64,000 nt of DNA, taken from NCBI RefSeq assembly GCF_041022165.1, contig NZ_CP163302.1, positions 1,426,001-1,490,000 on the forward strand, written 5' to 3'. This document shows, piece by piece, positions 30,038 through 39,331 of this stretch. Under the pieces are notes generated by a model that was not told the origin of the DNA, ran no database searches, and saw nothing but the letters and a program-made list of their open reading frames with translations. Positions within the stretch are counted from its first letter, which is position 1; every line of letters starts with the position of its first letter. This DNA is from Sinomonas sp. P10A9 (GTDB lineage: Bacteria > Actinomycetota > Actinomycetes > Actinomycetales > Micrococcaceae). Both the position numbers and the translations under genes were made by a program.

Positions 30038-30825
30038 GGCTGAGAACCGTTCTAAGGGCTCTGCTGCGCAGATGGTATGCGGTCATTGCAGGGCTTCTGG
30101 GTGTGGCAGGTTTGTGCGCCTACCTCTACGGCGTGGTCCCTGCGGACTACAAGACCTCCGGATCCGTGGTCCTCCTTCCCTCCTCCGAGGCGGTAGGTCC
30201 CGGCGGGAACCCGTACTTGTACCTCAACGGGCTCGGGCAGGCGATGGACGTGCTTACTCGCAGGCTTTCGGCACCTGATGCGGTTGAGCGCCTCACCCAA
30301 GGACATCCGATGGCGTCCTATGTTGCAGCAGCCGACATCACCTCAGGCAGCTCCATCCTTGTTGTTGCGGTCAAGAGCAGGTCGGCGAACGAAAGTGCCG
30401 ATTTGGTCCAGGCCATCCTCGCTGACGTTCCGTCCGAGCTCGCCTCGATGCAGGACGAGCTCAGGGTCCCTGCACAGTCCCGTATCTCCTCAGTGAGAGT
30501 CGCGCCGCCGCCGGCTCCGGTGATCGATTCGAAAACACGGATCCAAGCCGTAGCCGCTGCGGGCGTGGGGAGTCTCCTTGCGCTTGTGCTCCTCATCGCG
30601 ATGCTTGACAGTCTGCTGTTGCGGTATGCACGACGTCGGTCCGCACGGGCGCGCATCGAACCGACCGGCGCGGGCACGGGTGGGACGGTACCCCTCTCGA
30701 CCGACGCCCTTGTGCTCGTTCCTGTGCCGGCGGGCGAGGCCCGGATCGAGGAGGAGATGCGGGGCCTGGAACCCAATACTGCCCCGCGGAGGCGAGATCG
30801 GCGGGCATTCGGTGTCCAGCGCTGA
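30034..30825 (+). CDS. Wzz-like chain-length/tyrosine-kinase-modulator protein 1
   Basis: A 263-aa protein with two membrane helices (about residues 12-34 and 172-192) enclosing an extracytoplasmic domain, followed by a basic cytoplasmic tail. This is the layout of Wzz/CapA polysaccharide co-polymerases. Opening RTVLRALLRRWYAVIAGLLGVAG resembles other actinobacterial Wzz-like openings. No BY-kinase Walker motifs are present, and no separate kinase gene is visible nearby. GTG 30034 overlaps the preceding stop. It probably sets chain length together with the next gene product, with which it shares the RRWY-then-helix start. Confidence 0.72.
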   Translation: MRLRTVLRALLRRWYAVIAGLLGVAGLCAYLYGVVPADYKTSGSVVLLPSSEAVGPGGNPYLYLNGLGQAMDVLTRRLSAPDAVERLTQGHPMASYVAAADITSGSSILVVAVKSRSANESADLVQAILADVPSELASMQDELRVPAQSRISSVRVAPPPAPVIDSKTRIQAVAAAGVGSLLALVLLIAMLDSLLLRYARRRSARARIEPTGAGTGGTVPLSTDALVLVPVPAGEARIEEEMRGLEPNTAPRRRDRRAFGVQR

Positions 30826-31513
30826 CGTTCTCATGTCTCTCAGGCGCCGCTGGTACGTAGCGCTCGTTGGCCTCATGCTGACGACCGTGGGGTGGCTGGT
30901 GCTCTCACCAGGACAGCACGTCTACTCGGCGCGTGTCACTGTGACGTTCCTTCCGCCGGGTCAAGGGCCCGTCTCCCAGTCGGATGACTCCAAGATCCCC
31001 ACCCTCGTCAACTTCGCCGCCATGGTGCGCCTGGCCTTGCCGTCAGACACGGGAAGCGCCGCAGACCGTGAATCCTTCGGGGGCTCGCTCGTCGGCGCAG
31101 GAGTCAGGAAGGGCTTCGCGGTTCTGCTTCCCAATGCAGGAGGCCAATGGTCCAAGTGGTACAACCAGCCTGTACTCAGCGTTGAGGCCGTCGATGCTAC
31201 GCCGCAGGACGCCGAGAGCCAGGTGCGCCAGCTCACGGGCCAGATCGTCGAGGCCTCGGCTGATCTCCAGACGAGACTCCAGATCCCCCCCGCGTCGCGG
31301 GTGACAACCTCATTGAGTGCGGTCGAAGTGGTCGATGGCGGAGTGAGGCCGTCCACGCGGGCGCGGGGTGCCTCGGGCCTGATGGGGCTGGGGGCATTTC
31401 TCTCTGTTCTGGGCGCTGTGTCCGTCGACCGGTGTGCGCGGTGGGCGGCCATTCGCCGGCTCGCGAGATCACCGATCCCCTCGACCTCCAACCTCACGGG
31501 CGCGAGGCGATGA
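30812..31513 (+). CDS. Wzz-like chain-length protein 2
   Basis: A 233-aa protein with the same two-helix design as its upstream neighbour: MSLRRRWYVALVGLMLTTVGWLVL near the N-terminus and GASGLMGLGAFLSVLGAV near residues 193-210. Between them lies an extracytoplasmic domain of about 160 residues. GTG 30812 (14-base overlap with the previous gene) is preferred. ATG 30833 in frame would shorten it by 7 residues and has no better ribosome site. It probably forms a complex with protein 1; the function is inferred from topology and position only. Confidence 0.68.
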   Translation: MSSADVLMSLRRRWYVALVGLMLTTVGWLVLSPGQHVYSARVTVTFLPPGQGPVSQSDDSKIPTLVNFAAMVRLALPSDTGSAADRESFGGSLVGAGVRKGFAVLLPNAGGQWSKWYNQPVLSVEAVDATPQDAESQVRQLTGQIVEASADLQTRLQIPPASRVTTSLSAVEVVDGGVRPSTRARGASGLMGLGAFLSVLGAVSVDRCARWAAIRRLARSPIPSTSNLTGARR

Positions 31514-32841
31514 ACATGCGCGGTTTCGCAGCACTGCGTCAGCACCTCGATGCGGTGAGCATGCTCACCCTGTTCCTCCTTGCGTGCGCCGTGCCCTCCT
31601 ATCTGTCGTTCACCGTGATCGGGTCAGTCGGCAGGCCCAGCGTCCTCGTATGCCTGCTCATGTTCGCATGGTGGCTCGCCCATCAGCTTCAGCGGCCGTT
31701 TGCCGGCCACATCGAGCTGCAACCGGTGCGTTGGATGCTCCTGCCTTTCGTCGGTGTTGTTCTTGCAAGCTACATCGGCGCGATGTTCAGGGGCCTCCCG
31801 GAGGCGGAGGTGAGCCCTGCGGACAACGGGCTGCTCAGGGTCCTTGCGTGGTGTGGCCTCTTCCTCGTTGCCCATGATGGTCTGCGTACGTGGGAGCACA
31901 TTGTCGTGTTGGTTCGGCGCGTCGCGTTGGCGGGTGGCCTGATGGCGCTCTTGGGCCTTCTGCAGTTTGGGACGAAGAGATCGCTCCTGTCGTGGCTGGT
32001 CATCCCGTGGATGAGCGGTGACTACGGTGGGGTCGATCAGCGGGCGGGATTCGTCCGCGCCGCAGGCACGGCTACGCACCCCTTAGAGTATGGTGCGGTT
32101 CTCTCCATCACCCTGCCGCTCGCGGTCGCGCTTGCTGTAGCGGATACAAAGCGCGGTCCCGTCCTGCGCTGGGGACCCGCCGTCCTCATCGCCAGCGCAT
32201 CAATTCTCTCGGTGTCGCGCTCAGCGCTCATCGCCGTGGTCATTGCCACTGCGGTGCTCGCGGCGTCCTGGACGGCGAGGCAGCGTGTGATCGTTGCCGG
32301 AGTGGGAACAGGCCTCTTCGCTGCCGTCTATTTCCTGGTCCCGGGGATGGCCGGAACAATTGTCGGGATGTTCAGCGGTGCAGCCGACGACTCAAGCGTG
32401 GCATCGCGTGTCAATGGGTATGACGTCGCGTTCGGGATGGTCCAGCGGCTTCCACTCTTCGGGCGTGGGTTCGGCACCTTGATGCCGAGCTATGTGTACT
32501 TGGACAACCAGTACATCGGCGTCGTCGTGGAGCTGGGCCTCTTCGGCCTTGCAGCCGTGCTGGCCTTGATCATCGCAGGAATTGTGACGCCGTGGCGGGC
32601 GCGGAGGTTCTCCCCCGATCGCCTCACGGAGCAGATTGGGGCGGGGGTTGTTGCCAGCGTTTCGGCGGGCGCGGTGACTTTGACTTTCTTTGACGGACTC
32701 GCCTTTCCATTGTCCTCTGGATTCCTCTTCCTCGTCCTGGGGGCGGCGGGGGCCTATCGCCGCATTTCACGGGCTGGCCGAGCGTGGCATGCGGTGGGCG
32801 GCTCTAAGGCAGCCGCCCACCCTGCGGAAGAGATGCCATGA
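31510..32841 (+). CDS. O-antigen ligase/polymerase (WaaL/Wzy family) membrane protein
   Basis: A 443-aa protein with about 10-12 membrane helices and the Wzy_C domain signature around RAAGTATHPLEYGAVLSITL (about residues 182-201) and SVSRSALIAVV. The large loop RVNGYDVAFGMVQRLPLFGRGFG is the usual C-terminal periplasmic segment of this family. It should polymerise repeat units or ligate the finished chain to an acceptor. In a Gram-positive the former, or transfer to the wall, is more likely. ATG 31510 overlaps the previous stop (ATGA). Its own stop overlaps the start of a gene remnant. Confidence 0.87.
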   Translation: MNMRGFAALRQHLDAVSMLTLFLLACAVPSYLSFTVIGSVGRPSVLVCLLMFAWWLAHQLQRPFAGHIELQPVRWMLLPFVGVVLASYIGAMFRGLPEAEVSPADNGLLRVLAWCGLFLVAHDGLRTWEHIVVLVRRVALAGGLMALLGLLQFGTKRSLLSWLVIPWMSGDYGGVDQRAGFVRAAGTATHPLEYGAVLSITLPLAVALAVADTKRGPVLRWGPAVLIASASILSVSRSALIAVVIATAVLAASWTARQRVIVAGVGTGLFAAVYFLVPGMAGTIVGMFSGAADDSSVASRVNGYDVAFGMVQRLPLFGRGFGTLMPSYVYLDNQYIGVVVELGLFGLAAVLALIIAGIVTPWRARRFSPDRLTEQIGAGVVASVSAGAVTLTFFDGLAFPLSSGFLFLVLGAAGAYRRISRAGRAWHAVGGSKAAAHPAEEMP

Positions 32842-33071
32842 CTTGGCTCATTGACGTGATCGTCACCCATCCTGGAGGGTTGGGCTCTCCTGGCACGGCT
32901 CGCCGGGCGCGGGTCACGGGTGCTCGATGCGCGGCCGCTTAATACGGCGCCTCTTTGAAGGTATGCCGTTTCCGATCGGGTCCACGAATCCGCCTATACG
33001 CACACGACCTCGATGTGCCGTCGCCCGTGCTGGAGGACCAGCTTGCACTCCTGGGATCTGATGCGGACTGA
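32838..33071 (+). pseudogene. Remnant of the last gene of the polysaccharide operon
   Basis: ATG 32838 overlaps the ligase stop (ATGA), exactly as at the other junctions of this operon. The frame opens with MTWLIDVIVTHPGGLG and stops at TAA 32940 after 34 codons. The same frame then runs on to TGA 33069-33071 and ends with a protein-like segment HDLDVPSPVLEDQLALLG. In another frame at about 32910, GSRVLDARPLNTAPL also looks coding. I read this as a once intact gene reduced by an internal deletion and frameshifts. The original function cannot be told. It ends 15 bases before the convergent operon. Confidence 0.5.
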
Positions 33072-33086
33072 TGGGGGTTCGGGATC

Positions 33087-34598
33087 TCAGGGAAGGGATG
33101 CCTTCAGCCAGAAGATGTCGTTAGCCGGAACCGAAATGGCCAGGCCCCCGCCTCGCACGGACGGGATGGCCGCATGTGCCACGGCGGAGTCCGGGCCGAG
33201 AAGGGCCAGCTCGGCGCCGTGCAGCTGTGCGCCACCCGCCGTCACAACGAATCGCTGCGCCGACCGGGTGGGGTTTGCTCCCACGATGTTGACCTGTCCG
33301 CTCGGTTCGTCCAGGAATGCTTGGACTTCGAGTGCGGGTGCTCCACTCGCGCCCACATGCACCGTGCCTGATGGTAGTGCCCTGATGAACAGAGAGAGGA
33401 CCGAGAAGGCGCTTCGGGGGGAATAGGTGCCCGAACCGGGATCATACTTCAGCGCACCCCAGTACCCCATCGCTCCGTGGTGCTCATAGTAGCCGTCCCA
33501 GGCGTCGTACATCTGCGCCCCGTTGACGCCCTGGCCGACGAGGCTCAGCAGCATGCGGGCCATGCCGAAGGCTTGGTCCCAGGTGTCGGCCGGCGCGGCA
33601 CCCGAGTCGCAGCCGTCGCACCACGCGTTGAACTCAGTGGCCCATACGCCTGCACCTGCGGCGGCGCCTTTCGACACGGCGTCCGGGACAGATGCCGCAT
33701 CGCCGGAATACGTATGGATGCCGATGCGCGCAATCTTGCCTGAGACGTACGTGTCTGCAACGAGCGCGGGGACATAATCGTCCCGCGCGCCTTGAGCGCT
33801 GGACGTGTCCGGGACCACGAACCGGACGTCTCCCATTCCGAGGGCATCGAGTCGGCGTCCGAGCTTCCCCAAGAGCTCCGTCATCTGGGAAGGCCCCACG
33901 TTGGGGCCTTCGATTCCGTTGGTATCGGGCTCGTTGAGCGGGCTCACTAGGGAGAGCGTGAGCCCTCTCTGCCTCCTCCCGTAGTCGAGGAGCGATGCAA
34001 TCATGCGCACCCAGAAGTCCTCCTTCTCGGGGAGGACCTGTGTTCCACCCATCCACGGCGAGACGGCCCCCATGACACTCAGCGAAACCGTCTGGCCCTT
34101 GGAGGACTCGATATAGGCAATGGTGTCCCAGAGGTCTCTCATCTTCGGCGTCTCGTAGATCCGGCGGTAGTAGCTGTCATCGATCACGTCGGCAGGGCCG
34201 ATTTCGGTCGGCTCCCAGTCGGCCTTCTCGATGATGACTCGCCAGACCATAGGTCCGAGTGCTGTGTACCGGTCGATCGCTGCTTTGAGCTGCCCGCCTT
34301 TCCAACTGTGGACGTTCGCGTCGACCCCGAGTCCAGTCAGAGGCTGGAGCTTGTGAGACAGATCAACGGTGAGCGGTCCCGTCGTGGACGGTTCACCGTC
34401 GTCGGCGGAGGAAGACGATGGCTGCACGGTGGGCAAGGTGTCGGTCGGGAGGACCTGCGGCGCCGTTGGAGGCGGCGACGCCGACGAGGGCGACTCCGGA
34501 CCAGGCGCTGGTCCATGACAGCTGCTCAGGAGGAGGAGCCCCAGTACCGCCACCGCGAGAGCATGCCGTCGCACGCTGCTGTGTGCGTTCCGAGTCAT
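33087..34598 (-). CDS. Secreted lipoprotein glycoside hydrolase (clan A, GH30-like)
   Basis: A 503-aa protein with a lipoprotein signal peptide ending in the lipobox LLSSC (Cys about residue 27). A Pro/Ser/Thr linker follows to about residue 75, then a (beta/alpha)8 barrel. Likely acid/base Glu in SLVSPLNEPDTNG and nucleophile Glu in VWATEFNAWCDG fit clan GH-A, and the C-terminal beta-rich region (about 410-503) fits GH30. It should cut or trim a polysaccharide at the cell surface. Its start overlaps the stop of the 1578-aa gene upstream (ATGA on the minus strand). The exact GH family is inferred from motif spacing only. Confidence 0.75.
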   Translation of the reverse strand: MTRNAHSSVRRHALAVAVLGLLLLSSCHGPAPGPESPSSASPPPTAPQVLPTDTLPTVQPSSSSADDGEPSTTGPLTVDLSHKLQPLTGLGVDANVHSWKGGQLKAAIDRYTALGPMVWRVIIEKADWEPTEIGPADVIDDSYYRRIYETPKMRDLWDTIAYIESSKGQTVSLSVMGAVSPWMGGTQVLPEKEDFWVRMIASLLDYGRRQRGLTLSLVSPLNEPDTNGIEGPNVGPSQMTELLGKLGRRLDALGMGDVRFVVPDTSSAQGARDDYVPALVADTYVSGKIARIGIHTYSGDAASVPDAVSKGAAAGAGVWATEFNAWCDGCDSGAAPADTWDQAFGMARMLLSLVGQGVNGAQMYDAWDGYYEHHGAMGYWGALKYDPGSGTYSPRSAFSVLSLFIRALPSGTVHVGASGAPALEVQAFLDEPSGQVNIVGANPTRSAQRFVVTAGGAQLHGAELALLGPDSAVAHAAIPSVRGGGLAISVPANDIFWLKASLP

Positions 34599-37500
34599 GG
34601 AGTGTTCAAGACCAGGTCGACCCAGTAGTTCGTCGCGTTGTAGCTGCTTGTCGGGAACCCGGACGTTCCGTACTTATACAGGCCGTTGAGGTGGCTCGCG
34701 GTGCTCGCAAGCCCGTGCAGTGGCGGCGCATCCGCCGATGTCGCGAAGTAGTTCCCAGTGGCCGAGTAGAAGCCGTTCGGTGCGTAGTACGAGACCACGT
34801 AGGCAGTGTTCGCCGAGATCGCGACCGGGCCTGAGAGCGTAGCGGTCTGCCAGCCGCTCGAGGTCTCGCCACTGAAGGTCACTGTTGCGAGCAGTGTGCC
34901 TCCCGCCGTCCAGAGGTGCCCGATGTGTGTCCCCGTATTCTGGGAGCCCTTGTAGAACTTGATAGCGGTGACCGACCCGGCGACATCGGATGTGAATTGT
35001 GTACCGAGCTCGACCGCATTCGCGTCGTTGACGTTGACCGTGGAGGGAAGGGACGAGGAACTGAAGATGCTGCATGGGCAGCTGTACACCGTGGCTCCAG
35101 TCGTGAAGCTCCAGGAGTACGCGGACGTCATAGTCTGGCCGGTTGCGCTCTTCACCCCGGACACGGCGGCGGTGTAGGTCGTGTTCGCCGCGAGCGCTGC
35201 ACTCGGGGTGAGGGTGTACGTCCCTGTGGCGGAGAGGTTGCCGGTGCTGCCCGCGACCGCGGTGCCGCCGCTGGGCGTGAGCGTGAACGAGGCGGACGAT
35301 GTGTCGACGGCCTGGTCAAAGGTGGCTGAGACTGGGGAACCCGTCTGGACCCCGGTGACTCCCTGAGACGGTGCGGTGCTCAGGACGACGGGCGCGGCTG
35401 GGGAACCCGGATTGAGGACGGCGTCGACCCAGTAGTTGGTCGAGTTGTACGTCCCGTTCGGGAAGCTCGAGGCCGAGCCGTAGGCATAGACCCCGTTGCC
35501 GCCGCTCGAACCGCTGGCAAGTCCTACGATGGGCGTCGCCCCCAGCTGGGTAGAGAATCCGTTGCCGGTGTCGGAGTAGTTGCCGTTCGGGGCGTAGTAC
35601 GAGACCACGTAGGTCGTATTTGCTGTCACCGCAACCGGGGCGGAGAAATAGGCCTGCTGCCACCCTGATGCCGATTCATTCACGAAAGTCACTGTCGCGA
35701 GCTTTGTGCCGCCAGCTGACCAGAGGTTGCCGACGTGCGTTCCGGTGTTCTGGTTGCCCTTGTAGAAGCGGACGCCCGTGATCTGCCCATCGATCGTGGT
35801 CTGGAACTTCATGCCGAGCTCGACCCCGCTTGTGTCGCCGGAGTTCGCCGTGGCGGGCGTCGCGCTGGACGGGAACACGGTGCACGGGCAGCTGTATCCC
35901 GGAACAGTGGTGAAGCTCCAGCTGTAGGGAGACATGGTCTGGCCTGTCGAATTGGTTGCCCCGCTCACCGACGCCGTGTACTGGGTGTTGTTCGCGAGGG
36001 GAGCCGACGGGGTGAAGGTCGCCGTCGTCGTCGTGCTCGAGTAGGACATCGAGCCGGGGATGCTCGCTCCGGACGCGTCCTTGAGGACGAACTGGATCGA
36101 GGAGGACGATACATCCTGACTGAAGGTCGCGGTCACAGCCGACGTCACGGCGACGCCTGTTGCGCCGGGGGGCGGATTCGTCGAGGAGACACTTGGGGCT
36201 GGCGGCGCGCTGGCCGTCGTGAAGGTCCACGAGTATGGGCTGGCCATGGTCTGCCCCGTGGAGTTCGTTGCGCCGCTCACGGTCGCCGAGTAGGTCACGC
36301 TGTAGGCAAGCGCGGTGGACGGTGTGAAAGTCGCCGTGGTCCCATCACTGCTCAGCGCCGTTGTACCCGACACCGAGGCCCCGCCGCCGTCTTTGAGGGT
36401 GAACGTCACCGAGGATGCTGTCACCGCCTGATTGAACGTCGCGCTCGGCGTGATGGCAACTGCGATGCCTGTCGCCCCCGACGCCGGCGCAGTCGACGTG
36501 ACTGCGGGGGCAGGGGGCGGCGCCATGGTCGTGAAGGTCCAGGTATAGGGACTGGCCATGGCTTGTCCGGTCGAGTTGGTGGCTCCGCTCACGGTGGCGG
36601 TGTACTGGGTGCTGTACGAGAGGGCGGACGACGGCGTGAAGGTCGCTACGGTTCCGTTGCTCCCCAGCGCCGTAGTTCCAGAGACGGCTGCGCCGCCCGC
36701 GTCCTTGACCGTGAAGGTCACCGAGGACGCTGTGACGGCCTGATTGAACGTTGCGCTCGGCGCGGTACCGATCGCCACGTTGGTCGCACCCGCGGCCGGC
36801 GCGGTCTGCGTGATAGCCGGTGCTGCGGTCGCCGAAGGCGTGAAGACGGGGTCCACCCAGTAGTTCTCGGCATTGTAGATCTGGTTGGGGAAGCTCGAAC
36901 TCGGGCCGTAGTTGTAGAACCCATTGGGCGATCCCGGGACGCTCCGGGTGAAATGCAAGGGTGCGGAGTCAACCGAGTCGCCACCAGCGGGCTGCGGAGA
37001 CGGGTTGTTGTAGAACCAGCCCAAGTCCTCGGAGTAGTGGCCCTTGGGGGCGTAGTAGGACACGATGTAGCGCGTGCCAGCGGTGACTGTCACTGGCTTG
37101 GAGAACGTGACCGACTGCCAGCCGGAGGCCGTTTCTCCCGTGAAGGTCGCGCTGGCGAGGAGTGCCCCAGCCGTGGTCCACAGGTTGCCGACATGGGTCC
37201 CCGCGTTGGTGCCAGCCTTGTAGAACCGGACGCCGGTCACCGTGCCGGTGACGTCGGAGTAGAACTGCGAGCCGAGCTCCACCCCGCTCGGGTCGCCCGC
37301 GTCGGCGACTGCGGGCTTCATGCCAGTCCCAAGGATCGAGCAGGGGCACCCCACACTCACGGAGCGTCCCGACCCGGGCGTCTCGAGGTTGCCGCTGTCG
37401 TCCACTGCGCGCGTCTGGAGAGTGGTCGACGGGCTGCCGTGGGCTACCCACGAATAGGTCCAGTTCGTCGTGCCCGTGGCGGGGTGCCACGAGGTTCCGC

Positions 37501-39331
37501 CATCGGTAGACACTTCCACTCCCGCGACCACGCCGCCGCCCGTATCGCTGGCGGTTCCCGAGACGGTCACCGTGGTGCCGTCGGCCACGGAGGCGCCCGA
37601 TGTCGGAGAAGTGATGGTCGATGTCGGCGCCGTTGCGTCCGTCGACCCCGCGGCGGCCTTGATGCCGGGCAGCGGGGTGACGGGCTGGGAAGCCATGTCC
37701 GCCAGCAGGTTCACCGTGGCCTGCTGCATATTGAGGTCGGTGTTTCCGTTGGTCGTGAAGTTGTCCAGCCCCCAGGACCATTGCACCGTTCCTGCCCCAA
37801 AGACGAGCGCGCCGCTCTTGGCCCGGTATTCCGTGAGGCTGTGGGTGGCGGTCTTTCCGGTAGCCGTTGTGCTTCCGTAGTCCGTGAAGACTTCCGCGTT
37901 GGTGTTGGTGGTCGAGGACAGCGCGAACAGGCCAGCTGGCCGGGAGCCGTTGTCGGCGTAGATGTCCCACTCGTATCCAAGCGTTCCGAGCCCAGATCCG
38001 AGGGTCGCGGTCTGGCTTCCGGTGAGTGATGAGATGGTTGTGTTGCGCCACATCCGCAGGCTGGCGTATTTGGCAGGGACCGTGATGTCGGTCGTCCCGG
38101 AATTCACGTTGTAGAACTGGCCCGTCAAGGCATTCTGGGGATTGCCCCCACCGCCTGAGGTTCCGAACCGGGGGTCAGCGTAGGTTCCGGTCCACGTCAC
38201 AGGGTCTGTGGGCGCGTTGAAGTGGGTGTCCTTGTAGGTGACCAAGGTCCGCCCGGCCGTCGTGGTGCCGGCCTGGCTGGACTCCCATCGGGTGCGCCAG
38301 AACAGCTCGTTGCCCGAGAACATGGCCAGGTTGACGCCATGGTCTCGGGCCGCCTCGAGGTTGGTCCGCTGGTCGTACGAGACGTACTCATCGTGCCCAG
38401 AGGTGACAATCGTCTTGTGGTTGAGCAGAAGGGATCCGCGTGAGGCCGTGTCAATGCCCGCCATGTAGCTCATGTCGTAGCCATTGGCCTCGAGGAATCG
38501 GATCATCGGCAGTTCCGTATAGGTCAGCCAGCTACGTCCCTGATCGTCCAAGCCTGTGTGGAAAGGACGGTTGTACGAGACCTTGAACGCGGCCTTGTAT
38601 GCAAGGGGGTTCCCGGGCGGGCAGGCGACATTGCACTGGTAGAGGCTGTTCCCGCCGTAGGTGTTGTAGGCCTGCCAAGTCTCATCCGAGGTCTGGAACG
38701 CGATAGCGGTGGTTGCCGCGTCGTTTCGTACGACGAACGTGATCCAACTGCTGCCACCAGTGTCATTTCGGATGAGATGGGCGATGTAGACGCCCGAAAC
38801 AGCTGTGGTGGGAACGGTCCACGAGGCGGAGACGGCCCAGTTCCCGCAGTCGACAAGGCCGGTGTCGGAGAACGTCTGGCACGCGGGCTGGCTCTGCGGC
38901 AGTGTGGCGCTCGGGAGAAGGTTGGCGGCAACCTTGCGCGCGCCGTTGCCCTGGTAGTAGCCGAGCCGGAGGACATCGAAGTGGTAGGCCTTGGCATTGG
39001 TGCTGACCTTGAACTGGACCGTTTCGCCCACGTTCACGCTCATCTGCGTCGCGTAGCCCTGGATGGTCGAGTCGCCCGCGCCGGAGATCATCCAGTCGCT
39101 CTGCGGGGTTCCACTCTGGGTGTTCTCGCAGGCGACGGCGCTGGCTACCGGGGCGGTGCACGGATTGGAGGCCGCCTGAGCTGTAGGTGCCGAGACGACC
39201 GGCTCAATCCCGACGAGCAGGGCCGAGACGAGCAGCGCGGGCAGCCAAGCGGCGGCCGCCCGATGCACGGTCCGCCACAGGTGCCCCCGGAGCGTGCGGT
39301 GGTGTGAACGGACTGCTACTGGCTTGCCCAC
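34595..39331 (-). CDS. Secreted 1578-aa multidomain protein (dimethylformamidase-like core, Ig-like and DUF4082 repeats)
   Basis: Signal peptide with a hydrophobic core at about residues 28-45 and cleavage near AQAAS (54). Residues ~60-560 resemble the N,N-dimethylformamidase large-subunit domain (AYHFDVLRLGYYQGNGARKV, TSGHDEYVS). An Ig-like domain follows (~570-655), then a DUF4082 module (~660-827), three Big_5-type Ig repeats (~832-1142), DUF4082 two (~1146-1308), a fourth Big_5 (~1310-1413) and DUF4082 three (~1418-1578). The DUF4082 modules start CPCS/CPCT and carry GTHVGNLW and SYYAP. There is no sortase motif. The start is GTG 39331, with GAGGAG 5 bases upstream. The role is unknown; an extracellular enzyme or adhesin acting on the glycan fits its operon position. 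Confidence 0.8.
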   Translation of the reverse strand: MGKPVAVRSHHRTLRGHLWRTVHRAAAAWLPALLVSALLVGIEPVVSAPTAQAASNPCTAPVASAVACENTQSGTPQSDWMISGAGDSTIQGYATQMSVNVGETVQFKVSTNAKAYHFDVLRLGYYQGNGARKVAANLLPSATLPQSQPACQTFSDTGLVDCGNWAVSASWTVPTTAVSGVYIAHLIRNDTGGSSWITFVVRNDAATTAIAFQTSDETWQAYNTYGGNSLYQCNVACPPGNPLAYKAAFKVSYNRPFHTGLDDQGRSWLTYTELPMIRFLEANGYDMSYMAGIDTASRGSLLLNHKTIVTSGHDEYVSYDQRTNLEAARDHGVNLAMFSGNELFWRTRWESSQAGTTTAGRTLVTYKDTHFNAPTDPVTWTGTYADPRFGTSGGGGNPQNALTGQFYNVNSGTTDITVPAKYASLRMWRNTTISSLTGSQTATLGSGLGTLGYEWDIYADNGSRPAGLFALSSTTNTNAEVFTDYGSTTATGKTATHSLTEYRAKSGALVFGAGTVQWSWGLDNFTTNGNTDLNMQQATVNLLADMASQPVTPLPGIKAAAGSTDATAPTSTITSPTSGASVADGTTVTVSGTASDTGGGVVAGVEVSTDGGTSWHPATGTTNWTYSWVAHGSPSTTLQTRAVDDSGNLETPGSGRSVSVGCPCSILGTGMKPAVADAGDPSGVELGSQFYSDVTGTVTGVRFYKAGTNAGTHVGNLWTTAGALLASATFTGETASGWQSVTFSKPVTVTAGTRYIVSYYAPKGHYSEDLGWFYNNPSPQPAGGDSVDSAPLHFTRSVPGSPNGFYNYGPSSSFPNQIYNAENYWVDPVFTPSATAAPAITQTAPAAGATNVAIGTAPSATFNQAVTASSVTFTVKDAGGAAVSGTTALGSNGTVATFTPSSALSYSTQYTATVSGATNSTGQAMASPYTWTFTTMAPPPAPAVTSTAPASGATGIAVAITPSATFNQAVTASSVTFTLKDGGGASVSGTTALSSDGTTATFTPSTALAYSVTYSATVSGATNSTGQTMASPYSWTFTTASAPPAPSVSSTNPPPGATGVAVTSAVTATFSQDVSSSSIQFVLKDASGASIPGSMSYSSTTTTATFTPSAPLANNTQYTASVSGATNSTGQTMSPYSWSFTTVPGYSCPCTVFPSSATPATANSGDTSGVELGMKFQTTIDGQITGVRFYKGNQNTGTHVGNLWSAGGTKLATVTFVNESASGWQQAYFSAPVAVTANTTYVVSYYAPNGNYSDTGNGFSTQLGATPIVGLASGSSGGNGVYAYGSASSFPNGTYNSTNYWVDAVLNPGSPAAPVVLSTAPSQGVTGVQTGSPVSATFDQAVDTSSASFTLTPSGGTAVAGSTGNLSATGTYTLTPSAALAANTTYTAAVSGVKSATGQTMTSAYSWSFTTGATVYSCPCSIFSSSSLPSTVNVNDANAVELGTQFTSDVAGSVTAIKFYKGSQNTGTHIGHLWTAGGTLLATVTFSGETSSGWQTATLSGPVAISANTAYVVSYYAPNGFYSATGNYFATSADAPPLHGLASTASHLNGLYKYGTSGFPTSSYNATNYWVDLVLNTP

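Noticed and set aside
34777-35620. Near-identical DNA repeats around 34777 and 35598
   Set aside because: These encode matching positions of the DUF4082 modules, so they are coding repeats, not a mobile or regulatory repeat.
35735-38029. Long plus-strand open frame opposite the 1578-aa secreted protein
   Set aside because: Arg/Gly/His-rich antisense shadow; the minus-strand product has clear signal peptide and domain repeats.
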